Source: Candidatus Zhuqueibacterota bacterium 4484_87
GTDB taxonomy: Bacteria > Zhuqueibacterota > Zhuqueibacteria > Thermofontimicrobiales > Thermofontimicrobiaceae
Direction: 5' to 3'
Length of the DNA: 17,796 bases
Assembly: GCA_002085355.1 (NCBI GenBank)
Contig: NATN01000013.1
Span: forward strand, 1-17,796
This document shows positions 7,583 to 14,200 of this stretch, piece by piece. A program made the position numbers and the translations under genes. Under the pieces are notes generated by a model. The model searched no databases. It saw only the letters and a program-made list of their open reading frames with translations, and was not told the DNA's origin. Every line of letters starts with the position of its first letter. Position 1 is the stretch's first letter.

Positions 7583-7591
7583 AGGGAGCAG

Positions 7592-8596
7592 ATGACAATT
7601 ACAATTAAAGACGTCGCCAGGAAAGCCGGCGTATCTGTTTCGACCGTTTCCTTGGTCATAAACAACAAGCCCGGTGTTACTGACGCGACAAGGCAAAAAA
7701 TCCTAAAAACAATCGATGAGCTCAACTATCATCCACATCACTTCGCTCGCGGTCTGGCTTCTAAGCGGAAAGGCAACATCGGTTTCATCCTGACGACTTA
7801 TCACTTTTCTCGCGCTGAACCATTTTACACACGAATATTTTTGGGCTCTGAATTAGAAGCCAGAAACCACAATTACTACATTTTATTGACAACCGTAGAA
7901 AGTAAATTTTCCCGTAAAGATATTCCCCGTTTTCTGCTTGAGAAAAATATTGACGGAGTTATTTTGGCAGGGAAAATACCTGCCGGATTAATTGATTACT
8001 TGAATCGTTTCGATCTTCCTGTAATCTACATCGACTATGTCCCGCCAAAAGGAAAATCGCTGGCAATCTTAATGGACAATGTCGATGGCGCAATCCAGGC
8101 AGTGACTCATTTGAACGAAAAAGGCCATAAAAAAATCGCTTTTATTGGAGGGGACATTTCGCATCCGAGTATTGGCGCGCGGCTGGAGGGATACAAAAGC
8201 GCACTCAAAAAGAATCGGATTCCCGTTTCAGAAAATCTCATTTTTACCAGCGCTTCGGATACAACAACCCAATCCGGCTATGAAATGACATGCCACCTGC
8301 TTGAGCAAAAGACCCCTTTCACGGCGATTTTTGCTGCGAACGACGCTATGGCATTCGGGTGCATGAAATGTCTGCGCGAAAAACACATACGCATCCCGGA
8401 TCAGGTAGCGCTGGTCGGGTTTGACGATGTGGAAATCGCTTCGCAAATGGAACCGAAATTGACTACAGTAAGAGTCAATAAAGAAGACATGGGCGCTCTT
8501 GCTGTGAAAACAATGGTTGATATTATCCATTCCGAAAGAATGCTTCAGGGTAAGTTTCTCGTTCCTGTTGAGCTTGTAGTCAGGGAATCAACTTGA
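7592..8596 (+). CDS. LacI-family transcriptional regulator
   Basis: This 334-residue protein has the standard LacI length and layout. An N-terminal helix-turn-helix (residues 5-24: IKDVARKAGV, SVSTVSLVI) is followed by a hinge helix (about 46-60, with Leu55 in ARGLASKR, the residue that intercalates at the operator's central CG). A periplasmic-binding-protein-like sugar domain runs from about 62 to the end, with the familiar FAANDAMAFG and IPDQVALVGFDD blocks. The recognition helix has Leu21 where many members have Arg. The ATG at 7592 matches the conserved start; AGGGAG lies only three bases upstream, touching operator O2, so binding there could also affect translation. It leads a set of glycan-binding and uptake-like genes, so it probably senses a sugar from that substrate. 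The sugar is unknown. Confidence 0.95.
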   Translation: MTITIKDVARKAGVSVSTVSLVINNKPGVTDATRQKILKTIDELNYHPHHFARGLASKRKGNIGFILTTYHFSRAEPFYTRIFLGSELEARNHNYYILLTTVESKFSRKDIPRFLLEKNIDGVILAGKIPAGLIDYLNRFDLPVIYIDYVPPKGKSLAILMDNVDGAIQAVTHLNEKGHKKIAFIGGDISHPSIGARLEGYKSALKKNRIPVSENLIFTSASDTTTQSGYEMTCHLLEQKTPFTAIFAANDAMAFGCMKCLREKHIRIPDQVALVGFDDVEIASQMEPKLTTVRVNKEDMGALAVKTMVDIIHSERMLQGKFLVPVELVVREST

Positions 8597-8635
8597 TTTG
8601 CTTTTTGCTTTCTTTGAGACAATTTTCACCTTCAC

Positions 8636-8669
8636 CCTATTGTTTCTCTTTCGACAGACGAAAAATAGG
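8636..8669 (+). other. inverted repeat downstream of lacI
   Basis: CCTATT (8636-8641) pairs with AATAGG (8664-8669), and inside it TTTCG (8649-8653) pairs with CGAAA (8659-8663) around ACAGA, with a seven-base bulge on the left. It is not followed by a T-run. It may shape the lacI-CBM transcript; a second small dyad, TTGAAA/TTTCAA, lies at 8728-8747. Confidence 0.3.
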
Positions 8670-8762
8670 TTGACTCAAAAAGTAAAAAATCAGAAAGCCA
8701 CAAAATCATCGAGACTTACAATGGGCATTGAAAGATTGATTTTTCAACAGAAACAGTTCCTC

Positions 8763-8837
8763 ACAAATTTTGAAAAGACAATTTAGAAAGGAGGTGATAC
8801 CGTTTTCTGGTTCGCTTTTAAATTAACTAAAATTTGT
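8763..8837 (+). promoter_or_regulatory. structured leader holding a 14-nt complement of the 16S rRNA 3' tail
   Basis: ACAAATTTT (8763-8771) and AAAATTTGT (8829-8837) are exact inverted copies. Inside them AATTTA (8780-8785) pairs with TAAATT (8819-8824), and AAAG (8787-8790) with CTTT (8815-8818) across one bulged base. The enclosed AGAAAGGAGGTGAT at 8785-8798 is fully complementary to the canonical bacterial 16S 3' end. No ATG, or well-spaced GTG or TTG, follows it. The CBM gene has its own SD, AGAGGAGG (8852-8859), just after this structure. A ribosome standby or translational control element is an inference. Confidence 0.45.
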
Positions 8838-8863
8838 AACAAAAAAGTGAAAGAGGAGGATTT

Positions 8864-11359
8864 ATGAAAGTATTGCTTCGAATCAGCGTGGCTTTTCTTT
8901 TTGTATTTTGCCTGTCAAGTATTGCATTCTCACAAAATACGAATCTCCTTCCCAACGGCGATTTGGAAATTGCAAAGCCAAATTTCTGGGAAAAATTGAA
9001 CGAAGGCGACGGCAGCAGCGTGCTGACCTGGGACATGGCCACAGGCCACAACGGCGGACGTTCGCTCAAAGTTATGAAATCCGCCGCCAGCACCAATGTG
9101 GTCGGATGGAAAAGCGTCAATAATGCCCGCTTGTACTGGAACAATGCAAAAGCAGACCGCCTCTACAATTTGAGTTTCTGGGCGAAAACAGACGGCGTGA
9201 ACACCAATCCTGCCAGCGATGACGACAAAATCGGTGTCTTGTTCCAATTTTTTGATGGCGCGACTGTAGTTGCTGAGCAATTTGTTGCCATTGATCAAAC
9301 CAACGCATCGACGGATTGGACAGAATACACTGAAGGTTTGTATATTCCTGCGGGCAATGATCCTGACGGCATGTACATGACTCTGTTCATGGGCAAAAAT
9401 GCTACCGGAACAGTCTGGTTTGACGATGTCGGTTGTGGCAGTGATCCCTGGTCCATGTGGCCTTTCAATGGCAATATGGAAACTCCATACGGCTGGATGG
9501 AATGGCATGCCGGGAATCAGGGATTTTCCAATACCGTGCAGGATTCCGTTTACAGCGGAGAATGGTCTGTGCTGTTGCACGAATGGGATGATAATGACGA
9601 CGAGATGGTATTTTACTCCGAACCGGTTGCTGCAAAACCAAATACATGGTATCGAATCAGCGTAATGGCAAAATGGGACAGTGTCAATACAGATGATAGC
9701 TACTTACCGACAAATATAACTCCAGATCGTGACAACAATCGTCTGGGGATGTGCTTTTTCTATCATAAGGCTCCCATCGGTGAAGGCTGGAATCTGACCG
9801 GCGGAGATCAATTCTATTATTTTGATCAACGCACTGAAAAATCCGACGGCTGGGTAGAATACAGCGTGATTTCCAAATCACCCGAAGATGCAGCAGGTGT
9901 CTCTGTCCGCGCACGCTTCACCTCCTACCCTGTTGGAAAAGTCTGGTACGATGATTTCAAAGTCGAAGAATTGCAATTGGACGATGAAATGCTGCCCAAT
10001 GGCGATCTGGAAATTGCGACGCCCAACTACTGGAATAAATTGAACGAAGGCGACGGCAGCAGCGTGCTGACCTGGGACATGACTACAGGCCACAACGGCG
10101 GACGTTCGCTCAAAGTTACAAAATCCGCCGCCAGCACCAATGTGGTCGGATGGAAAAGCGTTAATAATGCCCGGTTGTACTGGAACAATGCCAAAGCAGA
10201 CCGCCTCTACAATTTGAGCTTCTGGGCGAAAACAGACGGCGTGAACACTAATCCTGCCAGCGATGATGACAAAATCGGTGTCTTGTTCCAATTTTTCGAT
10301 GGCGCAACTGTGGTTGCCGAGCAATTTGTCGCCATTGATCAAACCAACGCATCAACAGACTGGACAGAATACACTGAAGGTTTGTATATTCCTGCGGGCA
10401 ATGATCCTGACGGCATGTATATGACTTTGTTCATGGGCAAAAATGCCACGGGAACAGTCTGGTTTGACGATGTCGGTTGTGGCAGTGATCCCTGGTCCAT
10501 GTGGCCTTTCAATGGCAATATGGAAACTCCTTACGGCTGGATGGAATGGCACGCCGGGAATCAGGGATTTTCCAATACCGTGCAGGATTCCGTTTACAGC
10601 GGAGAATGGTCTGTGCTGTTGCACGAATGGGATGACAATGATGATGAAATGGTCTTCTATTCCGAACCTGTTGCCGCTGAGCCCAACACCTGGTACAAAA
10701 TTAGTGTGATGGCAAAATGCGACAGCATTAACACTGGTGACAGTTATTTGCCTTCGAACATCGTACCTGATCGCGACAACAATCGTCTGGGGATGTGCTT
10801 TTTCTATCATAAGGCTCCCATTGGCGAGGGCTGGAATCTGACCGGAGGAGATCAATTCTACTATTTTGATCAACGCACTGAAAAGTCCGACGGCTGGGTA
10901 GAATACAGTGTGATTTCCAAATCACCGGAAGATGCGGCAGGCGTCTCTGTCCGCGCACGTTTTACCTCCTACCCGGTCGGGAAAGTGTGGTACGATGACT
11001 TTTCCGTCAAGAAAGTGACCATGGTAGAAGTGCCTTCCGGCGTAAATGATCCCAGCAACTACGCGCGATTTGAATTACCAAAAGAATTTGTGCTCAAACA
11101 AAATTACCCCAATCCATTCAATCCGACAACGACAATTGCTTACAATGTTCCCAAGAACAGTGAAATTCAGATTGAAATTTACAATCTGATGGGACAGAAA
11201 GTAAAAACGTTGTTCAGTGGTTTCAACACCGCAGGATCGCACAAGATTGAATGGGATGGCACCAACGATTTAGGTAAACCATTGACCAGCGGCGTGTATC
11301 TGATCACCCTGCGCAGTGGCAATTTTGTGACAGCCAAACGAATGACTTTGCTTAAATAA
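8864..11359 (+). CDS. secreted four-module carbohydrate-binding-like protein with T9SS sorting tail
   Basis: This 831-residue protein has a signal peptide (1-24, ending IAFSQ) and two tandem repeats of 348 residues (about 28-375 and 376-718). Each repeat contains two beta-sandwich modules resembling CBM4/9/22-type domains: 'NGDLE ... SLKV ... YNLSFWAKTD ... DWTEYT ... VWFDDV', then 'NGNMETPYGWMEW ... WYRISVMAK ... VWYDDF'. The C-terminus (about 745-831) is a T9SS type A sorting domain: NYPNPFNPTTT, FlgD-like strands, a YNLMGQKVKTL core and ends AKRMTLLK. It should be exported across the outer membrane and kept at the cell surface, where it probably binds a glycan, like SusE/F but by another secretion route. 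The CBM family and the sugar are not determined. The ATG has a strong SD (8852-8859). It is second in the LacI-led locus, 267 bases after lacI. Confidence 0.88.
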   Translation: MKVLLRISVAFLFVFCLSSIAFSQNTNLLPNGDLEIAKPNFWEKLNEGDGSSVLTWDMATGHNGGRSLKVMKSAASTNVVGWKSVNNARLYWNNAKADRLYNLSFWAKTDGVNTNPASDDDKIGVLFQFFDGATVVAEQFVAIDQTNASTDWTEYTEGLYIPAGNDPDGMYMTLFMGKNATGTVWFDDVGCGSDPWSMWPFNGNMETPYGWMEWHAGNQGFSNTVQDSVYSGEWSVLLHEWDDNDDEMVFYSEPVAAKPNTWYRISVMAKWDSVNTDDSYLPTNITPDRDNNRLGMCFFYHKAPIGEGWNLTGGDQFYYFDQRTEKSDGWVEYSVISKSPEDAAGVSVRARFTSYPVGKVWYDDFKVEELQLDDEMLPNGDLEIATPNYWNKLNEGDGSSVLTWDMTTGHNGGRSLKVTKSAASTNVVGWKSVNNARLYWNNAKADRLYNLSFWAKTDGVNTNPASDDDKIGVLFQFFDGATVVAEQFVAIDQTNASTDWTEYTEGLYIPAGNDPDGMYMTLFMGKNATGTVWFDDVGCGSDPWSMWPFNGNMETPYGWMEWHAGNQGFSNTVQDSVYSGEWSVLLHEWDDNDDEMVFYSEPVAAEPNTWYKISVMAKCDSINTGDSYLPSNIVPDRDNNRLGMCFFYHKAPIGEGWNLTGGDQFYYFDQRTEKSDGWVEYSVISKSPEDAAGVSVRARFTSYPVGKVWYDDFSVKKVTMVEVPSGVNDPSNYARFELPKEFVLKQNYPNPFNPTTTIAYNVPKNSEIQIEIYNLMGQKVKTLFSGFNTAGSHKIEWDGTNDLGKPLTSGVYLITLRSGNFVTAKRMTLLK
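8945..9988 (+). repeat. tandem 1044-bp repeat, copy 1 (CBM pair)
   Basis: This copy matches the second at an offset of exactly 1044 bases (348 codons), so the reading frame is kept. Identity is very high over most of its length, about 98% by eye over 9421-9600. It falls to about 69% over 9601-9730 (40 differences in 130), then returns to about 92%. Confidence 0.9.
9989..11017 (+). repeat. tandem 1044-bp repeat, copy 2 (CBM pair)
   Basis: This is the second copy of the CBM pair, ending at the junction with the linker to the sorting domain. In the divergent patch (10645-10774) most differences are synonymous, with seven amino-acid changes in about 47 residues. One of them replaces a Trp in copy 1 (AKWDS) by Cys (AKCDS). 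Confidence 0.9.
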
Positions 11360-11369
11360 TGTAGATTTT

Positions 11370-11402
11370 GCAGAGCGCTGGATTTTGAGTCCAGTGCTCT
11401 GC
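11370..11402 (+). other. strong hairpin between the CBM gene and the TonB-receptor gene
   Basis: GCAGAGC (11370-11376) pairs with GCTCTGC (11396-11402), a G-U pair follows, then CTGGA (11378-11382) pairs with TCCAG (11390-11394) around a seven-base TTTTGAG loop. That is a 13-pair stem starting ten bases after the CBM stop. The following bases are TAATAATTCCC, not a T-run, so it fits an mRNA-stabilising or partially attenuating element better than a full terminator. Confidence 0.6.
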
Positions 11403-11447
11403 TAATAATTCCCTTCTCATTTGCGAACTTAGAGAAAGGAAACAATA

Positions 11448-14144
11448 ATGAGAAAGAATTGCATCATTAACTTGTTGTTGACCCTGCTCTTCATTGCCTT
11501 TTGTTCCCAAGCTTTTTCAGGGACAACCGGTAAATTGGCAGGCAGAGTTGTGGACAAAGAAAGCGGAGAAGGATTGCCCGGCGTCAACATCATCGTCGAA
11601 GGGACGTCTCTCGGCGCAGCGACTGACTTGCAAGGCAATTATATCATTTTGCGAATCCCTCCGGGAATCTATACAGTACGCGCTGAAATGATCGGTTACA
11701 AAAGCATGCGCTACGAGAATGTAAAAATTTCCATTGATAAAACCACGCGCATTGACTTTCAGTTAGAAACCACAGTACTGGAAATGGGCGAAGAGGTAAC
11801 TATTGTTGCTAAACGTCCTCTGGTGCAAATGGATTTGACATCATCAGAAGCAACAGTTGGGTCCGAAACTATCGCTAATTTGCCGGTTGATCATTTTGAC
11901 GACATTGTAAATTTACAGGCAGGTGTTGTCGAAGGTCATTTTCGCGGCGGCAGACGCGGCGAAGTTATGTACATGATCAACGGCATTCCGGTGAATGATG
12001 TCTATTCCGGTTCTTACGCTTTTCAGGTGGAAAACAACGCTATTGCCGAATTGGAAGTCATCAGCGGCACTTTTAATGCAGAGTATGGGCAGGCAATGTC
12101 CGGAGTTGTAAATATTGTCACCAAAGAAGGCGGCGAAAATTTCAGCGGAGAACTTTCCGCCTATTTCGGCGATTATGTTAGCAGTCACAAGGACATTTTT
12201 TGGAATATTGACGGTATCAATCCGACTTACAATTTAGAAGCGAGTTTAAGTGGGCCTCTCCCGCTTTTGGGGAAAAAATTCAGTTTTTACACCAATGGCA
12301 GATTTTTTGATAAAGAAGGCTACCTTTATGGGAAAGATGTTTTTGAGCCCAGCGATCAGTCCAACTTTTCAGCATCAGACATGAGCAAATGGATTATCAT
12401 GTCACACGGCAAAACTTATCCTTTTTCCAAAGAGACGGCAAAAGAACTCATCGACAAAGCCGTTCCGGTGGCAATGGCGCCGACTAAACGGATCACTTCC
12501 ATGTTCAAGTTAACATACAAACTTACTGACATGGATAAATTGAATTATGAAATTCTTTTTCAGGATTTATACAATAAAAACTATGTTCACCGATTTCGTT
12601 TGAACCCCAATGGCACATATAAGCGCTACACACGCGGCTACAACAACAGCCTTGTTTGGACGCACGTATTCAATGACAGAACCTTTTTCTCTTTGAAATT
12701 AAATAATTTCACTACAAAATACAAGCAATACATTTATGAAGACCCCAACGATCCGCGTTACGTCCCGGAGCGAAGGCTGCAAGATTCTGGGGCGAATGCT
12801 TTTGCCAGCGGCGGCATGGAGATGTGGAATTTCCAGCGCAGTACCACTACTTCTTTGGCTAAATGGGATTTGACCAGTCAAATTACCAACACTCACCAGA
12901 TCAAATTTGGACTCGAAGCTAAAAGGCACAAACTCTGGCTGCACGAATTTGAAGTTGTGCCGGAAGGAAGCAATCCGATTCCACCGGCGAGTTCGTTCAA
13001 CAATAATCAGTACACTCACTATCCGATTGAAGCTTCCGCCTATTTGCAGGATAAAATGGAATTTGACTACCTGATAGTAAATGCCGGAATGCGTTTCGAC
13101 TATTTCGACCCGGACGCTGAAGTTCCGACAGACTATGTCAACCCAACGACTTCTCCCCGAAAAAAAGCGAAAGCGACTTACCAGTTCAGCCCAAGGTTTG
13201 GTTTGGCGTATCCCATCACCAGCAATGGCGTAATTCATATTTCTTACGGACATTTCTTTCAAACTCCGAATCTGGACTATCTGTATGTAAACCCGGAATT
13301 TGAACTTTACTATTTGCAAAGTGTCGTCTCTCCCCCACCAAACAGTACACTGAATGTTTTGGGCAATGCTTCGCTGAAACCGCAAAAAACAGTCATTTAC
13401 GAAATTGGTTTGCAACAACAGTTATCCGATGATTTTGCTCTGGACGTGATCACTTTCAGAAAAGATATCCGCAATCTCCTGAGCACCGAAGTATTACAGC
13501 TTTACACAGGCGGATATTATTCCCGCTACATCAACAGGGATTACGCCAACGTCAAGGGCGTCACCATTTCTCTGGAAAAGCGGCAGACACAGGGAATTTT
13601 GGGCGTCGGCGGCACAATCGATTACACTTTTCAAATCGCCAAAGGAAACGCCAGCGATCCCAATGATGCTTTTTTGAATACGCAGTCTGGCAGGGAAACT
13701 TTGAAACAAATGCGTCCCCTAGACTGGGATCGACGGCATCAGATCAATGCTACTTTGTCATTCGGAAAATCAGAAAGTTACAATTTTAGTATCATCGGAC
13801 GTTTCGCCACAGGATTTCCTTACACATCTGTGTATGGTTCCGGGGCTTACATTGAGAACAATGCCAGGAAGCCGTATGTTTTTCGCTTTGACCTCTATTA
13901 TTATAAAAATTTCCAGTTTTCAGGTCTGAAGTACACTGCTTTTGTGCGAATTTTTAATTTATTGGATCGACTAAATGAAAATGAAGTTTTCTCCGATACA
14001 GGACGCGCAGGTTATTCGCTGACTCCATTTCATCAAAGCTATCTTCATCCGAGGGGAATCAATGAGTTGGTGGATTATTTTGTACGCCCGGATTTTTATT
14101 CGGAGCCTCGTGAAATACAAATTGGATTGTCTGTTGAGTTTTGA
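11448..14144 (+). CDS. TonB-dependent outer-membrane receptor, SusC-like layout
   Basis: This 898-residue protein has a signal peptide (about 1-24), a carboxypeptidase-regulatory-like beta domain (about 26-107; GRVVDKESGEGLPGVNI, TDLQGNYIILRIPPGIYTV) and a plug domain (about 115-225; VMYMINGIPVND, IAELEVISGTFNAEYGQAMSGVVNI, TKEGG). A long 22-strand-type barrel follows, ending in a terminal Phe (QIGLSVEF). The N-terminal beta domain plus plug is the SusC/RagA arrangement, used to import large nutrients such as oligosaccharides with energy from TonB-ExbBD. The ATG has AAAGGA seven bases upstream. It lies between the CBM protein and a large secreted protein, which suggests these work with it at the cell surface. 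No SusD gene is seen. The imported substrate is not known; glycan is inferred from neighbours. Confidence 0.93.
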   Translation: MRKNCIINLLLTLLFIAFCSQAFSGTTGKLAGRVVDKESGEGLPGVNIIVEGTSLGAATDLQGNYIILRIPPGIYTVRAEMIGYKSMRYENVKISIDKTTRIDFQLETTVLEMGEEVTIVAKRPLVQMDLTSSEATVGSETIANLPVDHFDDIVNLQAGVVEGHFRGGRRGEVMYMINGIPVNDVYSGSYAFQVENNAIAELEVISGTFNAEYGQAMSGVVNIVTKEGGENFSGELSAYFGDYVSSHKDIFWNIDGINPTYNLEASLSGPLPLLGKKFSFYTNGRFFDKEGYLYGKDVFEPSDQSNFSASDMSKWIIMSHGKTYPFSKETAKELIDKAVPVAMAPTKRITSMFKLTYKLTDMDKLNYEILFQDLYNKNYVHRFRLNPNGTYKRYTRGYNNSLVWTHVFNDRTFFSLKLNNFTTKYKQYIYEDPNDPRYVPERRLQDSGANAFASGGMEMWNFQRSTTTSLAKWDLTSQITNTHQIKFGLEAKRHKLWLHEFEVVPEGSNPIPPASSFNNNQYTHYPIEASAYLQDKMEFDYLIVNAGMRFDYFDPDAEVPTDYVNPTTSPRKKAKATYQFSPRFGLAYPITSNGVIHISYGHFFQTPNLDYLYVNPEFELYYLQSVVSPPPNSTLNVLGNASLKPQKTVIYEIGLQQQLSDDFALDVITFRKDIRNLLSTEVLQLYTGGYYSRYINRDYANVKGVTISLEKRQTQGILGVGGTIDYTFQIAKGNASDPNDAFLNTQSGRETLKQMRPLDWDRRHQINATLSFGKSESYNFSIIGRFATGFPYTSVYGSGAYIENNARKPYVFRFDLYYYKNFQFSGLKYTAFVRIFNLLDRLNENEVFSDTGRAGYSLTPFHQSYLHPRGINELVDYFVRPDFYSEPREIQIGLSVEF

Positions 14145-14145
14145 G

Positions 14146-14189
14146 TTTAGTTAGATTTGTTCATTTTTCATCAATAGGATTTAACTAAA
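14146..14189 (+). promoter_or_regulatory. inverted repeat abutting the SD of the 1089-residue protein gene
   Basis: TTTAGTTA (14146-14153) is an exact inverted copy of TAACTAAA (14182-14189), and the stem extends inward by a G-U pair and A-U pairs to about 11 pairs. The right arm runs into AGAGGAAG (14189-14196), the ribosome binding site for the ATG at 14201. The left arm starts one base after the TonB-receptor stop. It could tune translation of the downstream gene. Confidence 0.4.
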
Positions 14190-14200
14190 GAGGAAGTCCT

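Larger units (their letters stand above)
7171..7591. other. 421-bp divergent control region between the transglutaminase-like gene and lacI
   Basis: This stretch carries a promoter on each strand and two LacI-type operators, listed separately. It also has an inverted repeat at 7278-7318: outer arms GCGAG/CTCGC and inner arms CACAT/ATGTG around TAAAC. A second plus-strand promoter candidate, TTGTCA (7484-7489) with TATTTT (7507-7512), is 17 bases apart. The 105 bases before the second operator are pyrimidine-rich on the plus strand. Confidence 0.6.

Noticed and set aside
8670..8698. TTGACT as a -35 box for the CBM gene
   Set aside because: No -10-like hexamer lies 16-18 bases downstream (GAAAGC at the expected place).
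8598..8786. 62-codon open frame in the lacI-CBM gap, starting TTG
   Set aside because: It has no ribosome binding site, starts one base after the lacI stop, has low-complexity composition and overlaps the dyads described. Better explained as leader sequence.
8930..10873. Long minus-strand open frames opposite the CBM gene (216, 154 and 173 codons)
   Set aside because: They mirror the duplicated plus-strand gene, recur in both repeat copies, and have no start signals. The plus strand carries a signal peptide, known domains and a sorting tail.
8945..11017. Direct repeats considered as a CRISPR array or mobile element
   Set aside because: The unit is 1044 bp, coding and in frame, with no spacers, terminal inverted repeats or transposase. 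It is a domain duplication.
12699..13418. 239-codon minus-strand frame inside the TonB-receptor gene
   Set aside because: It is antisense to a clear beta-barrel coding sequence and shows no family motif.
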